22,051 nucleotides of DNA from CAYINU01 sp964364855 (GTDB taxonomy: Bacteria > Margulisbacteria > Marinamargulisbacteria > CAYINU01): positions 1 through 22,051 of the forward strand of contig CAYINU010000022.1 of assembly GCA_964364855.1 (NCBI GenBank), read 5' to 3'. The position numbers and the translations under genes were made by a program. Every line of letters begins with the position of its first letter. Positions within the stretch are counted from its first letter, which is position 1. Below the pieces are notes generated by a model that saw only the letters and a list, made by a program, of their open reading frames with translations, was not told the DNA's origin and made no database searches. Shown piece by piece: positions 7,501 through 13,100 of the stretch.

Positions 7501-9897
7501 GATGCCCTGACCTTTCAAAACGGCAAGCGGTATCCGGGGTTACAAAAGCCGGTGGATTTGGACAATGTGCATATCTATCACATCTCGGCGTCCGGGAATT
7601 TGGAACGTGCGCGCACAGCACCGGGGCGAGAGTCACGGTGGTTGGATCTGGATCAGGATGGGGTCAAAGGCAGTGGGGGAGATGTGTATCAGATTGCAGC
7701 GGAATTGGATCACTTTTCGATTTATGCGCCGCTGGAGGGCTGGGTTCCGGCGACGCCCAAATTGTCCGGGCTAACGCCGAAGACGAACCAGGACACGGTC
7801 AGTTTGGTGGGGTATTGGCAGCCGGAGATGAATGGAGAGCCGTTGCGGATGGTGTTGTATGCGGATGACGATGGGCGGTTTTTGGAGGAAAAGGACGCCA
7901 CGCCACCGCAACCGGTGACGGTGTCCGCCGAACAGATTCAAACGCTTTCGGGGAGTTCGGACACATTTCGGCTGAGTGATGTGCCGTTGCGCTTAGCGAC
8001 GACGTATTACACGCTGACTTATGAAAAAGACGATTTAAAGATTTTGAACCGGCCCTATGCGACCACCGCTATTGAAAAAGACACGTCACCGCCGGTCATG
8101 ACGTGGTTGACACCGACCGCTGACCTTGTTGATCGATTGGTCAACCCGACGCTGGGGTTGCGGTGGCAACCGCGTTTGAGCCTGGACGAGGCCGGGGTGG
8201 TCAATATTGCAGTATTGGATGGTCATGGCCGTACCTTACAGCAATGGCAGCAGCGCACGCCATCGCCTAACGGAACGGAGCCGCACGGCGGCGACCGCGA
8301 GGCTTTTGCCGAGCGTGGAAATCAAACCTTGTCTTGGGGAGGGAGTACCGATGTGTCGGATATGGTGGGGCCCGGTCAGGGACAGGCGGTGGCCGATGGG
8401 AAGTACACTGTCAAATTCTGGGCCGTTGATGAGGCCGGAAACATATCTGCTGAGACCGACACCGAGGTGGTCGTGGATACGCAAGCGCCTCACTTATCGG
8501 TGACGGCGTTGCCGGGATGGATTTCCTTTGGTCAGTCCGGTGTGGGGTCCGGAACGGCTGTGCTGTCGGATGGTGTTGCGCTCAAATCGACCCAATTGGT
8601 ATTGCGCTCTCCCATAGGTGAGGGTATGGCCACTACCATCGTAGCGATGTCGGGACGCACCACGGCGGATGCGGTTGTTGATATCGGGGGTACCCTTTTG
8701 ACACCGGCCATTCGGACGCGTCTCACTCAAACACCGGGTGTTTATGCTTGGGAGTGGACGGCGATGGATTTGGCGGGGAATGTCACGACTGCATCCGTGC
8801 CGGTAATGGTAGACCATGATCCGCCGCAATGGCGTGACGTAACCCTCTCCTCCCCCACAGCCAATGTGGCGTTATTGAATGGGAAGGGCCTGTGGGTCAA
8901 AGCCGTTTTGAAAGACGATCTTCAAAAGGGCAGGCCGTTGCCGGTGCGCTTTGCCGCCAGACGAGGCAGCCAGGAGATGGCGCTGGGTGAGGGGCAAACC
9001 GACGAAAACGGGCAGATACAGTGGGTTGTGCCCTTGCAGGCTGCCTTTGCCGGAGACGGTGAGTATGAGTTGGTGTTGACGGGGTCTGACGGAACCAACA
9101 GCCAAACGACAACGGTCAGTATGACGGTAGATGTGACGCCGCCGTCTGTGTTGCACATCGACACGTCCGGTGACTTGTTGCGGGGCCTGGGCGGCGGCGG
9201 AGCGCTGGCCTTTCGGTTCTCCGAACCCATCGTGAGCGGAAATGTGCGGTTGGCTCTTGAAGGTGGGGAAACGGTGGCGGTGCCTTTTATTGCCGATGGC
9301 GTAGAGGGGGTCGGTGACAAACAAGTCTGGGGCTGGCCGGCCTCTGCGAATGCGGAGGGACGGTATATGGTGACGGCAACCTATGCGGATGCCTTTGGCA
9401 ATGTCGGCGAAATGACACCCCTCTCTTTTCTCATCGACCACCAGCCGCCGACGGCGACGGTGAGCGTGCCCCCGGCCCCCAGTGACCGGGTGCCCGGTGT
9501 GCTGGGGATGCAGGTGAATGACAACTTGGCCCTGACGGTGGGGGTGACGGTGGCCTTTGACAATGGGGGGAGAGTGGTACAGATGGCCACCACCACAGCG
9601 ACAGTGAATACAGGGGTGGCGTTGCCGTTGCCGGTGGGGTTGATGGGGCCATCGGATCCCCGTTTGGGGTACACCGTGACGCTGCGGGATATGGCGGACA
9701 ACGTGGCGGTGGTAACCGGATCGGTGACGGTGGACCGGTTTGCCCCGCAAGTGACGGTGCTCAGCGCGGTGACATCGGGGAATGTGATGGTGGTGAAGTT
9801 GCGGATCAAAGACGTGGATTCCCCGAAAGGAGGTTCGGTTTCCGTCCGGTTGATGGACACCCCCCGGAGCCGCACGGCGGCGACCGCGAAGCGGTAG
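1..9897 (+). CDS. Giant secreted/surface protein: lipase-like head plus Ig-like stalk (5' partial)
   Basis: The frame is open from base 1 to TAG at 9895-9897, about 3,300 codons. Residue numbers count from TTG at 7, but no ribosome site is visible there and the real start is probably upstream. The first 15 residues are hydrophobic and could be the tail of a signal peptide. The head has a nucleophile-elbow-like THSMGN (Ser111), then APLEGSD (150-156) and NGDFAVPAWS with Asp420, as in alpha/beta-hydrolase lipases. Residues about 607-700 form an Ig-like module, and 700-1600 hold more, with D-x-x-x-P boundaries near 808, 914, 1017 and 1122. Residues 1600-2410 are unrecognised. About 2412-2578 is ZU5/UPA-like, ending in LDHFSIYAPLEG. 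Ig-like modules begin near 2824, 2935, 3041, 3143 and 3242. The last is cut off by a repeat that supplies the stop. Two other repeats lie in frame (residues 2226-2256 and 2758-2770). Substrate and anchoring are unknown. The ORF is certain; hydrolase activity is inferred. Confidence 0.95.
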   Translation, partial: WPLAMVCVGVVGVELASGMNRPEVALDGGYITGSGYPRLRSDGKLESYVSALNEYYPTGVAWGKSFLEQARENYKGWLVQEDDANNDGKKYKHLVENVPDSEVPTKFILITHSMGNMAARLYIYSNELAAQGKYFDQGFYKGDVEKVVMVAAPLEGSDLGVIALASPIAKWAKAGKRGQAAVTGIAGGVSVTGNYAEALGPAAEAVAKAQELWNMRGRLEGPIWQVNPLWWMVEPVEMSALIGEYKGAEGQKDFLYKYYGIAADARMWHQAAIELMPTELEANPYGIPMGKIGTAGQSQILRDLKAIQKTPDTQEPRYAIVYGDGPGTISLVNTSISAGLPGYVEGADSANEFLSKIEFKQFDFKLQLPGADGIKGITSASSKMSLITSQPGFWQLPSSTSRFMSLVNGKQMFNASFTQNGDFAVPAWSARGDGIGYLTDAPRIKKTFKSDGFDSFLNNTALPEVAAVESLITLFYLPFPGNFLYGWGSFSPYLRLAVIAHFTAEFTSRYSRDIAPMMDAHGEIIGAHDEIIQALLDTPRIALKDSEYVKRGQKEAQQGPWSGMYGVTDNAKATTVSTLNKGKKVLLLRTEAAEVASEGTGPGIDIELTDGRRGQLKVYQVSSKEVYVRGVIQDLVPKKLKEFSYSLNFSGWTDARGKVQDDGRFELGPFVMAEGQNLIAFRAENMAGKKSNDVIKVIKSGLTLQPVLDGIYPTPDAVVASTSFVLRVPYQNMKYSDSVTHNIVVTRFEVDGVDQIGHSEFVQEMVTRNNLHRLETTLPVQLADGVHTVSAYAKDDYNTESALQFTFGVDTEAPSVTVTGSVAFNPDRGPLSVGYTVADNLATVLDPVTVRVYRDGVSTPVYTQIIGKKTQGSYTWTWNGALSATGNRVADGDYTIEMSAVDGAGNVGRMAQTLKVDRAPPVVLAMHSRKDTYAMPDTTLDLEVLFDGPVHGHVVIDHPSRSDSITIPLIPSATATSGTFNVAVTQTLSDWFTDGTYTVRYEVRDDAGNAASLTQTFAVKRVPPVVAAFSASPLFLSARQQYKTTVSVAIADPDLPKAPVAEMRIYRQGETVPLSTQLVTLKNPGTTDWAYVAEGLPKGSYHLAVTVQDKLGNMTVRGIDFVKDGEAPKVVYPLANSLVSGTVAVRGVVLDPDVGNQAMVDGYEVFYISGEVSIQGAADLVGLSRDGRLVIPPWLKEGNTGEVRSAQTLAYWNTAGLKDGKYTLVLAVREGRLGYTAWTTVPVLVISEKALPAQDSTAMGRLVPDPIPPGVALGEGKALSVGFEVRGGTANVAVTIVNRGTEKPVFSQLVPNVGGPDYIGKPASLPRQPGCVVYQDETGLWHLAFVSDGTAVSQQVMLMGDSAEGFAVLSQHNVSVSSTGPLLMVNHRGTAGSLSFKPSAKQWTVQYLREGLDPFLAGGEVFVGEQLKPAATNPMVISERTGGKRRLAWDGRVANGAGWADGGAYEVRFTAEGATGRGYAQQAFPLTVETPFVVTEVAGEAPPPFIDPYIKSEVWSWRFTVSKATVAHAVVRAASGETVAVLSDGALLQPTALTAAHDIRWTGTRGSQTLPEGRYEVVVSLRPRDGQGATVEKVFPVALRSSGATRLDATTVLAPLGTETMVNGEKTRLVTGGNWLGWDVQAEGRLFAPLNFTYEVGVSNVKQVVTAYPYVPYVFVAHRWYDNITLLVEWRVTATMQDRLEWVRNDEGSVGNPSGPHFALWNKPRTEVFEGAEMVTLNAGQTAFEIPGALALINRTILDVNGSELNPNNIPRAGLEKLTLGMQIKTPDGRLIESLTWEVPRVLPEDFDQGRLPKGDIRAKGAFAVAGGVTVRAPKKEWQTLLDDYRYGGSVRTAIRSEVQASQFKIRLSLEEDFRYSRLNNRYFPAFGYVNARDPALRLDFAPYMTDPAVLGFPATGYFESAYDVYAELEQIYKDKSRNWSQKINSLVAELSRIKGQSMTVETALGQPAETYLSGEHFELIPVNLDNTNSSGWYTILPPIRPLSGAEIAKGLRYEIKTDKRGTVLVGWPGSAIRAEVLGMNLKNRKVAQDTNYLINDKARIDTLRLGTISDGSVLDFGTAPLMLIDESELTDGPTQFRMVGDLAFERGKSRYTFENMAVVVADKLGADNIIRSGFDVSMTQNPLATDPPGYETAIRLNWANGAVAADVDWGLWGRPWTSASDPMLWGQGGRLQGEVVGFSPAAFRQSLGGDKVAYVSGYPGLGTPSLETRGVASIGAPAPSRVTTSEAVGSRNRRQDPDGIVRVKEGVAEGPLHSLLWKQNGRWVPNPHVIVDRWTDLHVVDVRGERHPDVVALPSPRDTLQNEGFELRMGRVTQPSSYVPIYANRTVNPGTYRLWYRQGEAWKAIEGVSEELQKRRPDLLGFWNVSRLNGTYDLRVDDVAANQTGIVSVQIGTRVSAGESATVESPYGRVKLNFAKGSFGKDTLVTVTPVSLADVHVSNVPDIAGLDFMPIVEVLPEGADFSQMSSKPVLIYQYTKEEVDALTFQNGKRYPGLQKPVDLDNVHIYHISASGNLERARTAPGRESRWLDLDQDGVKGSGGDVYQIAAELDHFSIYAPLEGWVPATPKLSGLTPKTNQDTVSLVGYWQPEMNGEPLRMVLYADDDGRFLEEKDATPPQPVTVSAEQIQTLSGSSDTFRLSDVPLRLATTYYTLTYEKDDLKILNRPYATTAIEKDTSPPVMTWLTPTADLVDRLVNPTLGLRWQPRLSLDEAGVVNIAVLDGHGRTLQQWQQRTPSPNGTEPHGGDREAFAERGNQTLSWGGSTDVSDMVGPGQGQAVADGKYTVKFWAVDEAGNISAETDTEVVVDTQAPHLSVTALPGWISFGQSGVGSGTAVLSDGVALKSTQLVLRSPIGEGMATTIVAMSGRTTADAVVDIGGTLLTPAIRTRLTQTPGVYAWEWTAMDLAGNVTTASVPVMVDHDPPQWRDVTLSSPTANVALLNGKGLWVKAVLKDDLQKGRPLPVRFAARRGSQEMALGEGQTDENGQIQWVVPLQAAFAGDGEYELVLTGSDGTNSQTTTVSMTVDVTPPSVLHIDTSGDLLRGLGGGGALAFRFSEPIVSGNVRLALEGGETVAVPFIADGVEGVGDKQVWGWPASANAEGRYMVTATYADAFGNVGEMTPLSFLIDHQPPTATVSVPPAPSDRVPGVLGMQVNDNLALTVGVTVAFDNGGRVVQMATTTATVNTGVALPLPVGLMGPSDPRLGYTVTLRDMADNVAVVTGSVTVDRFAPQVTVLSAVTSGNVMVVKLRIKDVDSPKGGSVSVRLMDTPRSRTAATAKR
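1825..4800 (+). other. First series of Ig-like modules in gene 1
   Basis: Starting near residue 607 the protein becomes a chain of beta-sandwich modules. Repeated signs are a D-x-x-x-P boundary (VDTEAP, VDRAPP, VKRVPP, DGEAP), a DG-x-Y-x-(I/V)-x(3)-A-x-D-x-AGN strand-turn-strand near the end of each module, and FlgD-like W-(D/N/T)G motifs (WTWNGAL, LAWDGRV, IRWTGTR). These are typical of bacterial Ig-like and FlgD-Ig repeats in extracellular stalks. Modules diverge strongly from each other, so this is an old array rather than a recent amplification. Exact domain limits need a profile search. Confidence 0.75.
4800..7230 (+). other. Unrecognised beta-rich middle of gene 1
   Basis: Residues about 1600-2410 lack D-x-x-x-P boundaries and AGN turns. 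The segment has aromatic-rich stretches (for example YPYVPYVFVAHRWYDN near 1663) and a short charged, probably helical piece (KDKSRNWSQKINSLVAELSR near 1935). The aligned repetition seen on either side is missing. I do not recognise a family. It could be a second functional domain or very divergent sandwich modules. An in-frame repeat element lies inside it at residues 2226-2256. Confidence 0.5.
6682..6775 (-). repeat. In-frame dispersed element, copy A (94 nt)
   Basis: Read on the minus strand, this segment matches 13674-13768 of the plus strand over its whole length at about four-fifths of positions, with one net base of length difference. Both share the end GACCCCAATCGA-like core and CCACCCCTCTTGTCTC (the core differs by one or two transitions). 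Most differences are transitions, suggesting old, decaying copies. It lies in frame in gene 1 and encodes residues 2226-2256, a stretch rich in R, S, A and P (ETRGVASIGAPAPS...) unlike its surroundings. Confidence 0.85.
7237..7740 (+). other. ZU5/UPA-like segment in gene 1
   Basis: Residues about 2411-2578 read SAGESATVESPYGRVKLNF followed by AKGSFGKDTLVTVTPV, the pattern of ZU5-type modules (glycine-rich turn, then a proline- or lysine-containing strand and v-x-v-x-P). A run with VEVLPEGADFS and VLIYQYTKEE follows, and the segment closes with ELDHFSIYAPLEG, which resembles the tHFS-x-ya ending of UPA-like modules in bacterial surface proteins. The assignment is by eye and moderate. In bacterial proteins such modules are structural parts of extracellular chains. 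Confidence 0.45.
8277..8300 (+). repeat. GGDREA-type repeat, in-frame copy in gene 1
   Basis: These 24 bases are identical to 9866-9889 at the end of the gene, and weaker similarity continues for about 15 bases. Here the element is read as EPHGGDREAFAER (residues 2758-2770). The equivalent frame of the copies at 9874-9961 reads GGDREAVAKA then TAG, so the internal copy has lost the stop. It lies in the loop just before a FlgD-like LSWGG motif. Confidence 0.8.
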
Positions 9898-9917
9898 CGA
9901 AGGCGTAGTCAAAACAA
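9874..9917 (+). repeat. 44-bp direct repeat, unit 1 (contains the stop of gene 1)
   Basis: The unit begins ACGGCGGCGACCGCGAAGCG and ends AGTCAAAACAA. It is followed immediately by a second unit with a single G-to-T difference. A small hairpin, ACCGC-GAA-GCGGT, lies inside it. The TAG that ends gene 1 (9895-9897) is part of the repeat, so the last dozen residues of gene 1 are repeat-encoded rather than native domain sequence. Confidence 0.9.
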
Positions 9918-9961
9918 ACGGCGGCGACCGCGAAGCGTTAGCGAAGGCGTAGTCAAAACAA
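9918..9961 (+). repeat. 44-bp direct repeat, unit 2
   Basis: Second tandem unit, identical to 9874-9917 except T at 9938 where unit 1 has G at 9894; this weakens the ACCGC/GCGGT hairpin by one pair. It is non-coding and lies just before the AT-rich promoter-like stretch. Confidence 0.9.
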
Positions 9962-9966
9962 GGGCC

Positions 9967-10010
9967 TTTACATAACCGTTATAAACAAATAAAGTGATCT
10001 AAAATATAAC
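9967..10010 (+). promoter_or_regulatory. Putative sigma70-type promoter(s) for gene 2
   Basis: Two overlapping candidates each have a 17-base spacer. The first is TTTACA (9967-9972) with TAAAGT (9990-9995). The second is TAAACA (9982-9987) with TATAAC (10005-10010). Both lie in the only strongly AT-rich part of the window and would start transcription roughly 30-40 bases before GTG 10044. AT-richness alone creates such matches, so confidence is limited. Confidence 0.4.
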
Positions 10011-10035
10011 GTGTAAGAGATAAAACTTAATTATC

Positions 10036-10046
10036 GGGGTCATGTG
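10036..10046 (+). promoter_or_regulatory. Ribosome site and GTG start of gene 2
   Basis: GGGG at 10036-10039 is four bases before GTG 10044. GTG is the most upstream accepted start after the in-frame TAA at 10014-10016, and it gives a complete signal peptide with a basic N-region. The ATG two bases earlier (10042) is out of frame and reads ATG-TGG-TAA, so it cannot start the gene. Confidence 0.55.
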
Positions 10047-10154
10047 GTAAATCATTTCACTTGGCGATGTAAAACGTGGCGGTACTGTGTTGTGGCATCT
10101 GTGTGGATGGCCATCGCAGTCAGTTTAATGGGGGTGTCAGAACCTGCCTATGCC
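10044..10154 (+). other. Signal peptide of gene 2
   Basis: Residues 1-14 contain Arg7, Lys10 and Arg13. Residues 15-31 (CVVASVWMAIAVSLMGV) form a hydrophobic core, and SEPAYA ends in an A-x-A cleavage site before Asp38. This is a standard signal-peptidase-I layout. There is no lipobox: the two cysteines (9 and 15) lie before or at the start of the core. The mature protein starts in the middle of an Ig-like module, not at a module boundary. Confidence 0.85.
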
Positions 10155-13100
10155 GACTTTGAGTTGGGTCAAGAGTGGGAGACCAATGCCACTGTTAATG
10201 TCGCTGATGTGGCGGATGGTCGATACGTGGTGAGTGTAGAGGTAACCGACACTGCGGACCACCTCACCGTGGTGACGGCGGCGGCCACGATTGATCGGAC
10301 ACCTCCAGAGTTGGCGGTGACGGGCAACTGGACCGTGTTTAACCTCCCTGGTGAGAGCTTGGCGTTGACGCTGAATGTGACGGATGCCAGTGGCGGATCA
10401 CTGGCTGGCCAATTGCGTTGGGAGGGTGGCGTGGAGTTTCTCGTTGCCTCAGCAGAAGGCACCGCGACGCGTGTGACCCTTCCGGTGAGCCGCTTGCTGT
10501 CCGGATTGCCCACGGCTGGTGTTGGATTTTCGACGACGATTCCCCTCACGATTTTGGTTTCCGACACGCTGGGCAATGTGGCCAGCACGGTATCGGCGGT
10601 GACGGTAATCCAGTCCTTGCCATCCCCCATACTCGCACACAGTGTCTATGCCTCGGAACGGGTGCCCTTGACCGTGACGGCCGACACCGCTACTGCCTGG
10701 GCGTTGGCTGCCAGCGTACCGGATCTCCGCATGGATATCGACCTGGTGCGGTCTGACTCTACTGGGGGCTGGGTCAGTATGCAGCGTCTCCAGTCGGGCC
10801 CGCTTGCCCAGATGGCGCAATGGCAAGGGATATTAAATCGTCATTCTGTGCCGGATGGTCTGTCCTACGCGTTCCGGACCACTTACCGCAGGGGCACCCA
10901 ACAGGTTGGCCAAACCGTATATGTCGACTGGCCGGTGCGGGTGTGGAATAATCCGCCGTCCGTGGACACGCTCATCTTGTCCCGAACTTGGGTGGCCACA
11001 GGCGATGTGGCCGTGACGGGAACAGTCCTGGCGGATGCCAATCCGGATGTGGATGTCGATTGGATTGTGGCCGCCGCATCGGGTGATACGGTGCTGGCTG
11101 GTACGGATACACTGGGCGGATTTTCCGGCTGGCACCAATCGGCTGGCGCCCTTCCCGAAGGGAACTACGCACTGCAAGCCGTTGCCCGCTCCGTATATGG
11201 GTACACCAGCACTTTGAATCGGTCTTTTGTGGTGGATCGCACACCGCCCGTGCTGCAGTTTTCCTCGCCCCTAGTCAATGCCGTGATGCACGTCTTGGAA
11301 AAGCCGGTCTTGGAATTTGCCGCTACCTCCAATGAAACCCTGGCTTTGGCCAGTGTGATCGTGCTCACCGAAGACCGGGTTCCCACACCGGCGGCTCTGG
11401 CACTGCGCGTGGCATCCGATACCGTTACGGTGGTGTGGGATGGCCGGCGGGATGCGGCGAACCTGTTGCCGAATGGGCGTTACCGGGTAGAGGTAACGGG
11501 TGTGGATTTGGCTGGTAACCCCTCCACGGTGGGGATATGGGTGAACCACGAAATGTCTGTGCCAAAAATGTGGGTGGAGTTGCCCGGACGGCAGTCCGTC
11601 GCTCCCGGAGTGACGACAGCAATGGCCGTAGTGCATGTCGAGGAGACGTTGGCTGATGTGGATGTCGAATTGCTGCAAGAAGGCAATCGTACTCGGGTCA
11701 TGAGCCTGGGTTACGAGGGCATCCAACAGATTGGGGCGGGCAATTATGCGGTGACTCTGGATGGCCGTGATGGCACTGCGACACCGCTGCGCGATGGGGG
11801 ATATATTGTGCGGGCCATCGGGCGCAGTCGGGCGGGATCAAAACCCCTGGAAAGCGAAGTGCGACTGGGCGTCAACAGTGAAGTGCCTGTGGTCATTCCA
11901 CGGTTAGTAGACACCTTGTGGATCCGCTCCCGAACGCCGTACGTTGTTCAAAACCTATCTGCAAAAAGCAACTGGGCCATGGCGGCGACGTTACAAACGG
12001 CAGAGGGGCAACCCATCGGCACGCTGTATCAGAAGGCGCTGTATAGCACTGAAAACGTACCTGCGACGTTGTCGGTACCGGCCGAAATCATGGATGTGCA
12101 ATCCACAGGCACCTACCGGATTGTGGTGACGACTGAGACGGATGCGGGGGTGACGGCTGCGTCCATGGTGACGTTTAACTACCAGCACACGGTGACCGGA
12201 AACGTCATGGCCGCTCTGACGCCCCTGCGTCCTATGGACGACACCGGAGGGCAATTGGCCTATCTGACGCCGAATGGCGATGGGCAAGCGGATATTTTTT
12301 CGGCCCAACTTCAGGTGGATACGGTATTAAAAGAAAGCCAGGTGAGTGCGTGGATCGTGTCTGAAACCGACGAGCAGATTGCGACATTAGCCATTGCTCT
12401 AAAAGTCACCCCTGTGCAGCTCCAGGTCATTCCCGCGGAGCTGAAAGAAGGTCATTCCCGCGAAGGCGGGAATCCATTTGGGAACCTGGATCCCCGATCG
12501 GAGTCGGGGATGACCGGGGATGCCACCCCTCTTGTCTCCTTAAAATGGGATGGGAAGGGGGCCAAAAATACAGGTGTTTCGGATGGTAAGTATGGCCTCG
12601 TTGTTCGCATGGCCTCGCCGTATGGGGATGTGTTAGATGAGAAGCGATGGCCGGTTTGGGTGGTGGCGCAACGGCCGCAAATCGTCCAGGCCCAACAAAC
12701 GCCGATCTATTGGAACCCGGATCGCGGAAATCTGGTCACACTGAATGTGCAAGTCAATACCTCTGCCCTTGCCGACGCGCCCGTGGAAGCGAACTGGCAA
12801 CTGGTATCGACGGGTAGTGTGATTATCCCCTTTGGACCCCTTTCTTTACCCGCGAACAAGGGTGTGGAGCTGGTACCTGATGCGGCGAGCGTGTCGCAAA
12901 CGGCCAGTGCAGACGGATCATGGCAAGCCGTGATGACGGTTAGCGATGTGTGGGGAAACACGGCCTCGGCGTCGGTGGGGACGGTATGGGTCGATCGGAC
13001 GCCGCCGCAGTTGGGCGGTTTGCAGGTAAAAGACGCCCTTCACACGGATGCCGTGGAGATCGTGCCGACAGACCAGGTGGCGGTAAGCCTCCATGCCGAA

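Larger units (their letters stand above)
9898..10043 (+). other. Gap between the two giant genes
   Basis: The first 64 bases are the end of the first 44-bp repeat and the whole second one. The remaining roughly 80 bases are strikingly AT-rich compared with everything else in the window. They hold promoter-like hexamers and a G-rich site before GTG 10044. I see no good rho-independent terminator: the AAGGGCCTTT palindrome at about 9960-9969 is short and has no U-tract. Confidence 0.8.
12267..12625 (+). other. FlgD-like module with TPNGDG motif, interrupted by repeat peptide
   Basis: TPNGDGQAD (residues 742-750) opens the module as SPNGDG-x-x-D does in many FlgD-like and gliding-type surface modules, probably as a calcium-binding loop. 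The module closes with LKWDGKGAKNTGVSDGKYGL. Between the two, just before LKWDG, sits the 30-residue peptide encoded by the dRS3-like element and its tail. Confidence 0.65.

Noticed and set aside
8872..9912. 346-codon open frame on the minus strand
   Set aside because: It lies wholly opposite gene 1, is dominated by His, Arg and Pro, and has no recognisable domain. It is the expected antisense shadow of G-rich codons.
9874..9961. Minimal CRISPR array
   Set aside because: Two abutting 44-bp units without a spacer, related to a coding repeat upstream, and no cas genes nearby.
9955..9972. Rho-independent terminator between the genes
   Set aside because: The AAGGGCCTTT palindrome is very short and not followed by a T-run, so a terminator is not supported.
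10107..10130. ATG codons 10107 and 10128 as alternative starts of gene 2
   Set aside because: Starting there would leave a truncated hydrophobic segment without a basic N-region, whereas GTG 10044 gives a complete signal peptide.
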